A DNA stretch of 31,224 bases from Allofournierella_A excrementavium. GTDB lineage: Bacteria > Bacillota > Clostridia > Oscillospirales > Ruminococcaceae. The number at the start of each line of letters is the position of its first letter. The first letter of the stretch is position 1. A model generated the notes under the pieces. The model was given only the letters and a program-made list of their open reading frames with translations, had not been told where the DNA came from and did no database searches. The position numbers were made by a program, and so were the translations under genes. The stretch lies in NCBI GenBank assembly GCA_019120375.1, contig DWVE01000021.1, forward strand, positions 1 to 31,224, read 5' to 3'. This document shows positions 7,432 through 15,810 of this stretch, piece after piece.

Positions 7432-10224
7432 TCAGGACCGGCGGCGCGCGCGCACCACCAGCACCACGGCGGCGATCACCGCGGCCGCGCCCAGCACCAG
7501 CAGGGGCAGGGCAAAACCGGGCAGCGCGCCGCCCGTGGAGGCGGGCTCATCGGCGTCGGAAGCGGGGCTCTCCGGCGCGGCGCTGGCGGCCGGGGTGGCC
7601 GAAGGCGCGGGCGAGGCGGAGGGGGCCGGCGTGGCCGAAGGCGCGGGGGTGGCCGTGGGAGCCGGCGTGGCGGTGGGCTTCACCGGGGCGGGGGTAGCCG
7701 CCGGGGTGGCCGCCGGGGCCGGCGTGGCCGTGGGCGCGGGAGCCGGGTCAGAGCCGGGTGCCGCGGTGGGGGCAGGCTGTTCCTTCACGGTCAGCTGCAC
7801 CTGCTGCTCCACGGCGGTGTAGCGGCGTGCGTCCGCCGGGGTAAACACCACGGCGAAGCTACCGCTGACCTGGGGCCGGGCGTCCGGCTCCTTCCAGGCG
7901 AAGGTGCCGGGCACGTTCGCCTTGCCGCCGGTGAGGGCGCTGGTTTTCAGCGCCTGCCCCTTGGTGAGGGGCGCGGCGGTGGGCCAGGCGGTCACGGCGG
8001 GAGCCTTGGGGATGGGGTCCACCTGCTCCAGCTGCGCCTTGCCGGCCACCAGCAGAGCGCCGGGCATCCCGGCGGCCTCGGCGGCCTCGATCTCACGGCG
8101 CAGGGCGGCGGCGGTGTCGTCCAGAAGCTGACGGTTCTGCTCGGTGTAGTCCCACTGGGTGAGGCGGGCATATTCCGCGTCCAGTTCGCTCAGGGCAGTC
8201 GCCTTCTCCCGGGCGAGATGGGCTTTTTCCGAGATGGAATCCACCGCGGCCGGGTCGCAGAAGAAGCGGGCGTCAGCGTCCAGCTCGCTCAGGCTCTGCT
8301 CCAGCGCGGCAAGCTCGTCCACGGTGCCGGAGGTGGCCTCGCTCATGGGCTTGTTGTACCAGTCCTCGGCCTGCCCCATCCAGCCCAGGGCACTCTCCAT
8401 GGCCTGCAGCCGGCCCAGCTGGCTTTCCAGCAGGGCGCGGGCTTCGTTTGCGGCGGCCAGGGCGCTGGCAGAATCGGAAAGCTGGCTTTGGGCGGCCAGT
8501 TCGTTTGCGGCGGAGCCGCGCAGGGCTGCGCCCACATCCGCCTGACGGTCACCCCGGTCTGCCATGCTCACCGGGGCGTTCAGCTTGCCGAGGATGGGGG
8601 CGAACTGCGCGGTCCAGTGCTGGGCCAGTTCCTCGGCCCGGGCGGCGCGGGTGGGCACGGCGCTCATGGCCTGGGCCGCGTCGTTCAGGGCCTGCTGCAT
8701 GAGGTCCAGCTGGTCCACAGTGGCCGCTTCGATGCTGTCGTGGGCGGTGGTGTAGGCGCTTTCGATGCGGGCCCAGTCCTCATCGTAGTAGTTGGCGGCG
8801 GAGTAGCTGCCTTTCAGGGCGTTCAGGCCCTCCTGAAAGCTTTCCTTGATGGCGGAAAGGGGCTTCCACACAGGGTAAAGGGTCACGCTGCCGCCGTCCT
8901 CGGCGGTGAGGTTCTGCACCGACTGGCCGGCGAAATACTCCGGCTGCTCCGCATCGGCGCTCTGTGCCCAGTCCAGGAACACCCCTTCCGCGTTGGTGAA
9001 GGTGCTGTCGGGCAGGGTCACGCTCTGGCCGTAGGTGGCGGGGATGTCGTCCATGGAGCCCTCGCCGCCGCCCGGGGCAAAGTGGATGGTGTAGGCGTTG
9101 GGCCGCCACTGGGCGTAGAGGTACACCGCGGTGCGGCTGCCGTTCTCGCCCGCCAGATTTTCCACGGTGGCGCCGTTTTCAAAGTCCCGGCCGCCCACGC
9201 CGTCGCTGTAGGTGGACCAGTGGTCAAAGGTGTGGCCGGTGCGGGTGAAGGCGTTGGGGGTCAGGGCAAAGGACGCGCCGTAGACGGCGGACTGGGGCTC
9301 CATGCTGCCCTGGCCGCCGTTGGCCCGGTAATACACGGTGTAGGGGTTGGGCACCCACCGGGCATAGACGGTCTGGCCGTTGGCGGGCAGCTGGTCCTCC
9401 GGATGCACCGGGCGGGTGAAGGAGGAATCCAGATACCACTCCACGGTGTCGTAGCCGGTGCGGGGGTTCTGCTCGTAGAACACCTCCGCGTCCACCGTGA
9501 AGTCGGGGATGTTGGGCAGGACCAGAGTGTCCAGATGGTTGTTGGCCGCCACGAAGCCGCTGTCCTTCAGCGCCGGGTTGCCGCTCATGTCCAGGGTGGT
9601 GAGCTTGTTGTAGTCGATGTGCAGGAACTCCAGCTTTTTCAGCATGGAGCAGTCAAAGCTGGTGAGGCTGTTGTCGAAGGTCTCGATGAACACCAGCTCC
9701 AGGTTGCGGCTCACGTCCAGCTGGGTGAGGGAGTTGTGGCGGCAGTAGAGCTGCACCAGCTTCGGGTTGCAGGCAAGGTTCAGCTCGGTGAGCCTGTTGC
9801 GCTCGCAGTTCAGGTCCACCAGTTCCGGGCAGCCGGTCACGTCCAGGTGTTCCAGGGCGTTGGTGGCGCAGTACAGCGAGGTCAGCCGGGTGTTTTTGCT
9901 CACATCCAGGCTGGTGAGCCGGTTGTTGTTCACGTTCAGCCGTTCCAGCGCGGTGAAATGGCTGATGCCGGTCAGGTCCCCGATGCCCAGGCCGGAGAGG
10001 TCCAGCACGGTGATCTGTGCCAGTTCCCCGCTGGTGAGCACGCCGTCGGCGCCCATGCCGTTCAGGTTGCCTTTGTCCAGCAGCCAGCCGCGAAAGATTT
10101 GGTCGGGGAAATTCGTTTCATTGATGTCCACGTCCTGCCCGAGGGCGAAGGCGCCCGCCGGCAGGGCCAGCGCCGCCAGCGCCAGGGCCAGCGTGACGCA
10201 GAGAGCCTTCAGCAAAGTTCGCAT
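7432..10224 (-). CDS. Secreted leucine-rich-repeat surface protein with InlB-type repeats and a C-terminal membrane anchor
   Basis: The 930-residue protein begins with a clear signal peptide (about 1-27, ending PAGAFA). Leucine-rich repeats with an L-x-x-L-D-V-S pattern span about 66-240. Next come one partial and two full InlB/Listeria-Bacteroides beta-grasp repeats (about 245-455; for example VYYRANGGQGSM and IHFAPGGGEGSM). A helical region follows to about 740, then an Ig-like segment. A Pro/Ala/Thr-rich wall spacer of about 70 residues and one transmembrane helix with an RARRRS tail complete it. There is no LPXTG; ALPGFALPL sits where it would be. The start at 10224 is set by AAGGAGA and the signal peptide. 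It is probably a wall- or membrane-tethered adhesin or mucin/glycan-binding protein; binding specificity is unknown. Confidence 0.88.
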   Translation of the reverse strand: MRTLLKALCVTLALALAALALPAGAFALGQDVDINETNFPDQIFRGWLLDKGNLNGMGADGVLTSGELAQITVLDLSGLGIGDLTGISHFTALERLNVNNNRLTSLDVSKNTRLTSLYCATNALEHLDVTGCPELVDLNCERNRLTELNLACNPKLVQLYCRHNSLTQLDVSRNLELVFIETFDNSLTSFDCSMLKKLEFLHIDYNKLTTLDMSGNPALKDSGFVAANNHLDTLVLPNIPDFTVDAEVFYEQNPRTGYDTVEWYLDSSFTRPVHPEDQLPANGQTVYARWVPNPYTVYYRANGGQGSMEPQSAVYGASFALTPNAFTRTGHTFDHWSTYSDGVGGRDFENGATVENLAGENGSRTAVYLYAQWRPNAYTIHFAPGGGEGSMDDIPATYGQSVTLPDSTFTNAEGVFLDWAQSADAEQPEYFAGQSVQNLTAEDGGSVTLYPVWKPLSAIKESFQEGLNALKGSYSAANYYDEDWARIESAYTTAHDSIEAATVDQLDLMQQALNDAAQAMSAVPTRAARAEELAQHWTAQFAPILGKLNAPVSMADRGDRQADVGAALRGSAANELAAQSQLSDSASALAAANEARALLESQLGRLQAMESALGWMGQAEDWYNKPMSEATSGTVDELAALEQSLSELDADARFFCDPAAVDSISEKAHLAREKATALSELDAEYARLTQWDYTEQNRQLLDDTAAALRREIEAAEAAGMPGALLVAGKAQLEQVDPIPKAPAVTAWPTAAPLTKGQALKTSALTGGKANVPGTFAWKEPDARPQVSGSFAVVFTPADARRYTAVEQQVQLTVKEQPAPTAAPGSDPAPAPTATPAPAATPAATPAPVKPTATPAPTATPAPSATPAPSASPAPSATPAASAAPESPASDADEPASTGGALPGFALPLLVLGAAAVIAAVVLVVRARRRS

Positions 10225-10302
10225 GAGGGTTCTCCTTTTTATGTTCTGACGCGGGACATCCGCGCCGGGCCGCATTTAAGAATGATTCCTGCCAAGAAGC
10301 TT

Positions 10303-10330
10303 ATTGTACCATGCTTTCCGCCGCTGTCCA
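10303..10330 (-). promoter_or_regulatory. Sigma-A type promoter of the LRR surface-protein gene
   Basis: On the minus strand TGGACA (10325-10330) and TACAAT (10303-10308) are separated by 16 bases, each matching consensus at five of six positions. They lie about 80 bases upstream of the start codon. Confidence 0.65.
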
Positions 10331-10401
10331 TACCTTTTTTAAAAAAAGGAAGGGGCGTTTGCCGGGCGGCCGTTTTTCTGGCGGGCCCCGGCGGGGGGCG
10401 C

Positions 10402-10430
10402 TTGCCTTTTGGCGCGGCATTTCATATACT
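10402..10430 (+). promoter_or_regulatory. Sigma-A type promoter of the DUF975-CmpB gene
   Basis: TTGCCT (10402-10407) and TATACT (10425-10430) are 17 bases apart, leaving a leader of about 50 nt before the ATG at 10488. Confidence 0.6.
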
Positions 10431-10487
10431 GTCTATACGACTCTGAAGGGGAGGAGAGCGGGCGTCTTTCGGCCCCGCGCTGCGGCA

Positions 10488-12317
10488 ATGAAAGAGAGAA
10501 AGAAAATCAAAAGCCAGGCAAAGACCTGCCTGAAAAGGCACTGGTTCATCTTTGTGGCCGCCTGCCTGATCGCGGCCTTTCTGGGCTCGGAGTTTTCCGG
10601 CGCGCTGGGCTTTTCTTCGGCGCGGAGCCTGGGGGTGACCGGCCAGAGCAGCGTGCCCAAGACCCAGGTGACGGAAAACTCTTGGGAGGGCATCCTGGCC
10701 ACCATCGCGCAGAACGACCTGCAGGCCGGGCGGGACGCGGCGGACCGGGCCCAGCAGGCGGCGGTGGAGGCCGCCCAGAAGGGTGACCCGGCCTTTGGGC
10801 GCACCCGGGGCGTGCTGTCGGAGGTGGTCAACCAGATCACCTCCGGCTCCATCGTGGTCACGGCGGTGGCGGCGGCCGCCTCCATCACCGGCTCGGAGAG
10901 CGGAGGCGTGGCGCTGCTGGTGGTGGTGTTCGCGCTGGGTCTGGCGGTGTTCTGGTTCTTCATCCAGAACGTGTTCCCGGTGGTGATGCGCCGGGTTTTT
11001 CTGGAGGGCATGCTCTACGACCGGGTGACCCCCCAGCGGTTTTTGTTCCTCATCCGGGTGCGCCGCTGGCGGCGGGCCGCCTGGACCATGTGCGTGAAAT
11101 ACGTGCTGTATCTGCTGTGGTGCCTCACGGTGGTGGGGGGCGTGGTGAAGCACTATTCCTACTTCCTGGTGCCCTACATCGTGGCGGAAAACCCGGACCT
11201 GACCGCCCGGCAGGCCATCGGCCTCTCCCGCCGGATGATGCGGGGCCACAAATGGGAGTGCTTTGTGTTCGAGCTGTCCTTCATCGGGTGGGACGTGCTG
11301 GGCATCCTCACCCTGGGCCTGAGCGACGTGCTGTTCACCAATCCTTACAAAGTGGCCTGCTTCACCCGCTACTACGCCCGGCTGCGGGCCCTGGCCATCC
11401 AGAACGGCCTGCAGGACGCGAAGCTTTTGGACGACGACTATCTCTATGAAAAAGCGCCCGCCGACGCCATCGCCAAAAAATACAGCGATGTCATCCGGGT
11501 GATGAACACCCCCGACGGCGAGCAGCACAGCCTTTCCGGCTGGCGGGGCGTGCTGGCGGACGACTTCGGCGTGCTGCTGTTCCCCCGGGAGCAGGACCGG
11601 GTGGCCGAGGCCCGGCGGGCGGACCGGGTGCGGCTGTTCGCGCTGATGGACGACGTGGAGGGCACGGCCTATCCCGTGCGGCTCTACCCCCTGCCGGAAG
11701 AGGAGCGCCAGAAGCTGGTGGAGTCGCTGAACTACATGCGGCGCTATTCCGTCTGGTCGCTGCTGGCCATCTTTTTGAGCCTCTCGGTCTTCGGCTGGCT
11801 GTGGGAGGTGGGCCTGCATCTGGTGTCCACCGGCGAGCTGGTGAACCGGGGCGTGCTCCACGGGCCCTGGCTGCCCATCTACGGCACCGGCGCGGTGCTC
11901 ATGCTCACGGTGCTCTACCGGCTGCGGGGCCGGCCGGGGCTGGAATTTCTGGCCACCATCCTGCTGTGCGGCACGCTGGAATACATGACGTCGCTGGTGC
12001 TGGAACTGGCCACCGGCGGCACCCTGTGGTGGGATTACAGCGGCTATTTCCTCAACCTGAACGGGCGCATCTGCGCCGAGGGCCTGCTGGTGTTCGGCGT
12101 GGGGGGCCTTGCGGTGGTGTACATGGCGGCGCCGTTGCTGGACGCGGCCCTCGCCCGTGTGGACCGGAAACTGCTGGTGACGGTGTGCAGCGTGGTGGCG
12201 GCGGTCTTTTTCTGCGACGCGGTCTGGTCCCAGTTCGAGCCCAACACCGGCCGGGGCGTCACCGACATCGAGGGCGGCCGCCCTGCCTCCGGCTATGTGC
12301 AGCAGGCGGAAAGCTGA
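10488..12317 (+). CDS. DUF975 / CmpB-type (putative ABC-transporter type IV) fusion membrane protein
   Basis: A 609-residue polytopic membrane protein made of two recognisable parts. The N-terminal half resembles DUF975 proteins: a Lys-rich start and first helix (KRHWFIFVAACLIAAFLG), helices near 142-166 and 201-222, and the conserved SYFLVPYIVAENPDLTARQA followed by LSRRMMRGHKW. The C-terminal part (about 425-575) matches the CmpB family: FGWLWEVGLHL, VNRGVLHGPWLPIYG, LEYMTSLVLELA and WWDYSGYFLNLNGRIC. A soluble linker joins them. The ATG at 10488 is the only sensible start although its ribosome site is weak; a GGGGAGGAG lies too far upstream. Function is unproven for both families; membrane export or cell-envelope roles are guesses. 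A terminator follows. Confidence 0.85.
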   Translation: MKERKKIKSQAKTCLKRHWFIFVAACLIAAFLGSEFSGALGFSSARSLGVTGQSSVPKTQVTENSWEGILATIAQNDLQAGRDAADRAQQAAVEAAQKGDPAFGRTRGVLSEVVNQITSGSIVVTAVAAAASITGSESGGVALLVVVFALGLAVFWFFIQNVFPVVMRRVFLEGMLYDRVTPQRFLFLIRVRRWRRAAWTMCVKYVLYLLWCLTVVGGVVKHYSYFLVPYIVAENPDLTARQAIGLSRRMMRGHKWECFVFELSFIGWDVLGILTLGLSDVLFTNPYKVACFTRYYARLRALAIQNGLQDAKLLDDDYLYEKAPADAIAKKYSDVIRVMNTPDGEQHSLSGWRGVLADDFGVLLFPREQDRVAEARRADRVRLFALMDDVEGTAYPVRLYPLPEEERQKLVESLNYMRRYSVWSLLAIFLSLSVFGWLWEVGLHLVSTGELVNRGVLHGPWLPIYGTGAVLMLTVLYRLRGRPGLEFLATILLCGTLEYMTSLVLELATGGTLWWDYSGYFLNLNGRICAEGLLVFGVGGLAVVYMAAPLLDAALARVDRKLLVTVCSVVAAVFFCDAVWSQFEPNTGRGVTDIEGGRPASGYVQQAES

Positions 12318-12322
12318 CATAA

Positions 12323-12362
12323 CAAAAAACTTCCCGGTGGGTCCCACCGGGAAGTTTTTTGT
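12323..12362. terminator. Bidirectional terminator between the DUF975-CmpB gene and brnQ
   Basis: A 13-bp stem ACTTCCCGGTGGG with its complement and a very short loop is flanked by AAAAAA on the left and TTTTTT on the right, so it terminates on both strands between convergent genes. Confidence 0.9.
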
Positions 12363-12367
12363 TTGTC

Positions 12368-13711
12368 TCAGGCTGCGCGCCGGGGCCGTTTTGCCAGCAC
12401 AAGGCCCACCAGAAGGCCCGCCAGCGCTGGCACTACCCAGCCGAAGCCCTTGTCCGCCAGGGGCAGCCACTGGGCAAGGCCCGCCACCGGGGCCAGCAGC
12501 CGGGCCGCCGCCGAATCTTTGGGCAGCGCGCAGACCAGGTCCAGCACCGCCGCCGGGATGGTGAAGCCCACCGTCCAGGCCAGCACGGTGCGGTGGTTGC
12601 CGAACAGGCGGCCGAACAGCGTCAGCAGGATGAGCACGATGGACAAAGGATAGAGGAACATCAGCACCGGGGCGGTCCAGGCCAGAATGGCGTCCAGCCC
12701 CAGGTTGGCAATGGAAAAGGAGAACAGGCAGAAGCCCGTGGCCCAAACCGGGTAGCGGGGCCCGCGGGGGAACATCTGCACAAAGGTCTCGCCGCAGCTG
12801 GTCACCAGCCCCACCGCGGTCTTGAGGCAGGCCACCGTGACCGTGGCCGCCAGAATGAGCGCGCCTGCGCTGCCGAAATAGTGCTGGGCGATCTGGGCCA
12901 GAGCCTCGCCGCCGTTGGCCGCGGGTTCGAAAAGCCCGCGGCTCTGGGCGGCCATCACTGCCACCAGAACGTAAATGAGGCCCATCAGCAGCGCGCTGAA
13001 CACCCCCGCGCCCACGGTGCTTTTGGCCACCTGGCCGGGCTCGGTGACCCCCAGGCGGCGGATGGCGTCCACCACGATGATGCCGAAGGCGAGGCCCGCC
13101 AGCGCGTCCATGGTGTTGTAGCCCTCCAGAAAACCGGCGGCAAAGGCGTCCGTCTCATAGGCGCCCATGGGGGCCGCGGCGCTCACCGCGCCCAGGGGCG
13201 AGACGAGCGCCCGCACCACCAGCACCGCCAGAAAGCACAGAAACAGCGGGTTGAGCACCTTGCCGATCCAGGTGAGCAGCTCGCCCGGCCGCAGCGAGAA
13301 AAACAGCACCGCGCCGAAAAACACAAGGGAGAAGAGCGCCAGCGCCAGACGCTGGTCCGCCCCCGGCAGCAGCTGCTGCACGCCCACCGTGTAGGAGACG
13401 GTGGCGCAGCGGGGGATGGCGAACAGCGGCCCGATGGTGAGATACAGCACGCAGGTGAAGAACAGGCCGTAGCGGCGGCCCACCCGGCTGCTCAGTTCCA
13501 GCAGGCCGTCCGCCCGGCTGACGCCCAGAGCGGCCACCCCCAGCAGCGGCAGGCCCACGCCGGTGATGAGCAGGCCGGCGCTGGCCAGCCACACGCTGCT
13601 GCCCGCCAGCTGGCCCATGGAGGCGGGGAAGATCAGGTTCCCCGCGCCGAAAAACATACCGAACAGCATGCTGGCCACCGCCAGCAGCTGCCGCATCGTG
13701 AGCTTTTTCAT
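12368..13711 (-). CDS. brnQ: Branched-chain amino acid transport protein (LIVCS family)
   Basis: BrnQ is a sodium- or proton-coupled importer of leucine, isoleucine and valine in the cytoplasmic membrane. The 447-residue protein has about twelve hydrophobic segments and the family's first-helix signature MLFGMFFGAGNLIFPASMG near residue 15, followed by GVGLPLLGVAALG and AIPRCATVSYTVG. In helix 6, GYNTMDALAGLAFG (about 218-231) is the substrate-site block. Length and motif order are normal. The start is chosen at MKKLTMRQ because GGCGGTGG lies upstream and the promoter fits. The gene has its own promoter and a shared terminator, so it is probably a single-gene unit unrelated to the bil operon upstream. 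Confidence 0.93.
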   Translation of the reverse strand: MKKLTMRQLLAVASMLFGMFFGAGNLIFPASMGQLAGSSVWLASAGLLITGVGLPLLGVAALGVSRADGLLELSSRVGRRYGLFFTCVLYLTIGPLFAIPRCATVSYTVGVQQLLPGADQRLALALFSLVFFGAVLFFSLRPGELLTWIGKVLNPLFLCFLAVLVVRALVSPLGAVSAAAPMGAYETDAFAAGFLEGYNTMDALAGLAFGIIVVDAIRRLGVTEPGQVAKSTVGAGVFSALLMGLIYVLVAVMAAQSRGLFEPAANGGEALAQIAQHYFGSAGALILAATVTVACLKTAVGLVTSCGETFVQMFPRGPRYPVWATGFCLFSFSIANLGLDAILAWTAPVLMFLYPLSIVLILLTLFGRLFGNHRTVLAWTVGFTIPAAVLDLVCALPKDSAAARLLAPVAGLAQWLPLADKGFGWVVPALAGLLVGLVLAKRPRRAA

Positions 13712-13751
13712 GTTCCACCGCCTTGTGCCGTTTTTTGTCGGATACAAGGAG

Positions 13752-13780
13752 AGTATACCGCATTCGCCCCCGCTTGGCAA
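13752..13780 (-). promoter_or_regulatory. Promoter of brnQ
   Basis: On the minus strand TTGCCA (13775-13780) and TATACT (13752-13757) are exactly 17 bases apart, each five of six to consensus. The ATG follows about 40 bases later. No T-box or leader structure fits in so short a 5' region. Confidence 0.75.
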
Positions 13781-13788
13781 ATGCCCGG

Positions 13789-13829
13789 AAAAACAAAAAA
13801 GCGCCCCTCCCCGAAAAAGGGGAGAGGCG
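13789..13829 (-). terminator. Terminator of the bil operon
   Basis: On the minus strand an 11-bp stem with one G-T wobble (CGCCTCTCCCC pairing with GGGGAGGGGCG, 6-nt loop) is followed by TTTTTTGTTTTT. It lies 14 bases after the last gene, defining the 3' end of the four-gene operon. Confidence 0.88.
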
Positions 13830-13843
13830 GCGGGAAGCGGCCC

Positions 13844-14170
13844 TTATTTCAGTTCCTTCCACTGGCTCTTGATGAACAGGCCGGTGATGACGGGCACCAG
13901 CGCGGAGCCGATGAGGGACATCACGATGGCCAGCGCGGCGCCCAGTTCGCCCATGTTCTGGGTCACGCCCACCACGAAGGAGCCCACGGCGCACACGCAC
14001 ATCACGATGTAGCCGGCCTTGCGCTGGCCGAACAGCAGCACGCACAGGCCGATGATGGAGACAACGGCGATGGCCACCGACAGCCAGCGGCCTTCGGAGA
14101 GATTCAGTCCGGTGGTGCACACGCAGAGCACCAGAGCGACCCACAGCCAGATTTTGGCAGATTTCTTCAT
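13844..14170 (-). CDS. Small four-helix membrane protein, last gene of the bil operon
   Basis: A 108-residue protein that is nearly all membrane-spanning: hydrophobic segments at about 6-23, 29-49, 53-72 and 76-100, with short Lys-containing ends (MKKSAKIW and IKSQWKELK). I do not recognise a family. The start at 14170 has AGGAGG 8 bases upstream and lies 33 bases after the flavodoxin gene stop, with a terminator immediately downstream, so it is in the same transcript as the MarR, reductase and flavodoxin genes. A role in moving tetrapyrrole substrate or product, or in anchoring the reductase, is only conjecture from position. Confidence 0.8.
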   Translation of the reverse strand: MKKSAKIWLWVALVLCVCTTGLNLSEGRWLSVAIAVVSIIGLCVLLFGQRKAGYIVMCVCAVGSFVVGVTQNMGELGAALAIVMSLIGSALVPVITGLFIKSQWKELK

Positions 14171-14203
14171 TTTCGTATCCTCCTGAAAATTCAATGTTGA
14201 TGT

Positions 14204-14710
14204 TTATTCCCGCCCGGCGGCCAGAACGGCTTTGGTCAGTCCGTCCAGGTCCGCCGTGTCGGGGTGGGAGAGGGCATGGCCGAAGTTCTCGATCATGGCC
14301 TCCAGATTGGGGGCGTGGTCCGGGGCGGCCAGCATCGCCTCGTAGCGCCGGCGCACCGCCTGGGGCATCTTGCCCTGGCACATGTAGCTGCCCACCAGGG
14401 TGCAGCCCTGGCCCAGGTTCGCCTGCACCCGCTTCAGCACCGTCTGGAAATAGGCGGGCTGGCTGCCGAACCCGGCGGTGCCGAACAGGAACACTTCCTT
14501 GTGCTCCACGGTGGCGAGAAAAGCCGCCAGCGCTTCGTCGCAGCTGCCCTTGTCGGTCCAGAAGCCGACGTACAGCCGGTCGGCCGCCAGCGCCGCCGCG
14601 TCGGGGCCGCCGAAGTAAAGGCAGTCCTCCGCGGGCAGAGCGCTTTGAATGGCACGGGCAAGCAGTTCGGTGTTGCCGGTGCGGCTGGAATAAACGATGG
14701 CATAACTCAT
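14204..14710 (-). CDS. bilS: Flavodoxin-like electron carrier, BilS-type partner of bilirubin reductase
   Basis: A 168-residue flavodoxin-fold protein with the FMN phosphate loop SSRTGNT at residues 8-14 and VGFWTDKGSCDEAL plus LFGTAGFG, which form the isoalloxazine-contacting loops. The start codon overlaps the reductase stop in an ATGA, so the two are translationally coupled and probably work as a pair. In the described bilQRS operons of gut Firmicutes the flavodoxin-like BilS accompanies the Old-Yellow-Enzyme BilR and is thought to support electron delivery; the match here is by gene order and family. A stand-alone stress flavodoxin is the alternative, less likely given the overlap. Confidence 0.82.
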   Translation of the reverse strand: MSYAIVYSSRTGNTELLARAIQSALPAEDCLYFGGPDAAALAADRLYVGFWTDKGSCDEALAAFLATVEHKEVFLFGTAGFGSQPAYFQTVLKRVQANLGQGCTLVGSYMCQGKMPQAVRRRYEAMLAAPDHAPNLEAMIENFGHALSHPDTADLDGLTKAVLAAGRE

Positions 14711-15810
14711 TTTCTGTTGCCTCCTTCAAAAATGCAGTGAACGCCCTTGTGCTCCATCAGGCCGCCCAGGCAGCCCTTGTTGCACCGCACGCAGCGGCGC
14801 ACCCCGGCGGCACGGCCGCCGAGCACCTTGCCGGGCCAGTCGGGGTCGGCGATGAGCTGGCGGCTCATGGCGGCGCAGTCGATGCGGCCTTCGGCCAGCT
14901 GCTGCTCCACGAAGTCCGGGTCGGTCAGCCCGCCCACGCCGCACACCGGCAGGCGGGTGTACTGCCGCACCATGTCGCACAGGAACAAAAAGCAGCCTTC
15001 CTCCCCAAAGTCCGGGTGGTTCGCCGGGGGGATGGTGTCCGTCAGGGCGCTGTGGTTCGCCAGCGTCACATGGAAGCTGGTCACGCCCGCGGCCTCCAGC
15101 ATCGGCACGGCCACCGCCAGCTCGTCGGGCAGAAGGCCCGCCCGGCCGTAGTTCTCCAGCCGCACCACCAGCTTGAAGTCGATGGGCAGGTCCGGCTGGC
15201 TGGCCCGCACCGCCTCCACCGCCTCCCGGGCAAAACGCAGGCGGTTTTCCAGGCTGCCGCCGTAAGCGTCGGTGCGCCGGTTGAACAGGGAGGAGGCGAA
15301 GCTGCCGCACATCCTGTCGCCGTGCACCTGCACCAGGTCGAAGCCCGCCCGGCGGGCCTGGGCGGCCGCGTCGCCGAAGGCGGCGGTGATGCGCTTCACC
15401 TTTTCGGCGGGCAGGCCGGTGATGTAGGGACCGGCCGCGTCGTTCAGTTTTTGCCGCAGCTCGTCCGGGCTGATGCGCCGGGTCAGCAGGGCGGGCAGGT
15501 ATTTCACCATCGCCCCCAGGTCCGAATCCGACTGATGCAGCTGCGCCCCCGCGAGGCAACCCTCGCTGTGCAGCGCGCCGGTAAGCCGCCGGTAGTGCTC
15601 AAACCCTTTTTTCGAAAACAGGCTTCCGAAGCCCTTTCTGCCCACCGGCACGTCGCCCACCCAGGCCAGGGCGCAGCCCCCGGCGGCGATGCGCCGCAGC
15701 AGTTGTTCCTGCTGCGGTTCCGCAAGGCCCAGGGTGGTGGGGGCGAACACGATGCGGTTTTTCAGCCGCAGGCCCCCCAGCTCCAGCGGCCGCCCGATGG
15801 CCTCATACAT
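14707..15810 (-). CDS. bilR: Old Yellow Enzyme family reductase, probable bilirubin reductase
   Basis: A 367-residue TIM-barrel ene-reductase of the Old Yellow Enzyme/2,4-dienoyl-CoA reductase family. Visible are the FMN-site start LRLKNRIVFAPTT, the active-site loop VHGDRMCGSFASSLFN, the family block TDAYGGSLENRLRF (180-193), and a C-terminal iron-sulfur cysteine set C340, C343, C347 and C359. The usual His-x-x-His/Asn substrate motif is replaced by Asp165-Arg166. As I recall, an Asp-Arg pair at the equivalent place (166-167 in the Clostridium symbiosum enzyme) is diagnostic of BilR, which reduces bilirubin to urobilinogen in the gut. It lacks the extra C-terminal NAD-binding domains of dienoyl-CoA reductase. 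It overlaps both neighbours (8 and 4 bases). Confidence in OYE is very high; in BilR, good. Confidence 0.85.
   Translation of the reverse strand: MYEAIGRPLELGGLRLKNRIVFAPTTLGLAEPQQEQLLRRIAAGGCALAWVGDVPVGRKGFGSLFSKKGFEHYRRLTGALHSEGCLAGAQLHQSDSDLGAMVKYLPALLTRRISPDELRQKLNDAAGPYITGLPAEKVKRITAAFGDAAAQARRAGFDLVQVHGDRMCGSFASSLFNRRTDAYGGSLENRLRFAREAVEAVRASQPDLPIDFKLVVRLENYGRAGLLPDELAVAVPMLEAAGVTSFHVTLANHSALTDTIPPANHPDFGEEGCFLFLCDMVRQYTRLPVCGVGGLTDPDFVEQQLAEGRIDCAAMSRQLIADPDWPGKVLGGRAAGVRRCVRCNKGCLGGLMEHKGVHCIFEGGNRK

Noticed and set aside
7393..10446. Very long plus-strand open frame opposite the LRR gene
   Set aside because: Low-complexity Gly/Arg/Val/His translation produced by the complementary strand of GC-rich repeats. 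The minus strand encodes a coherent LRR/InlB protein with signal peptide.
13712..13788. T-box or leucine-responsive leader upstream of brnQ
   Set aside because: The promoter lies only about 40 bases before the start codon, leaving no room for such a leader.
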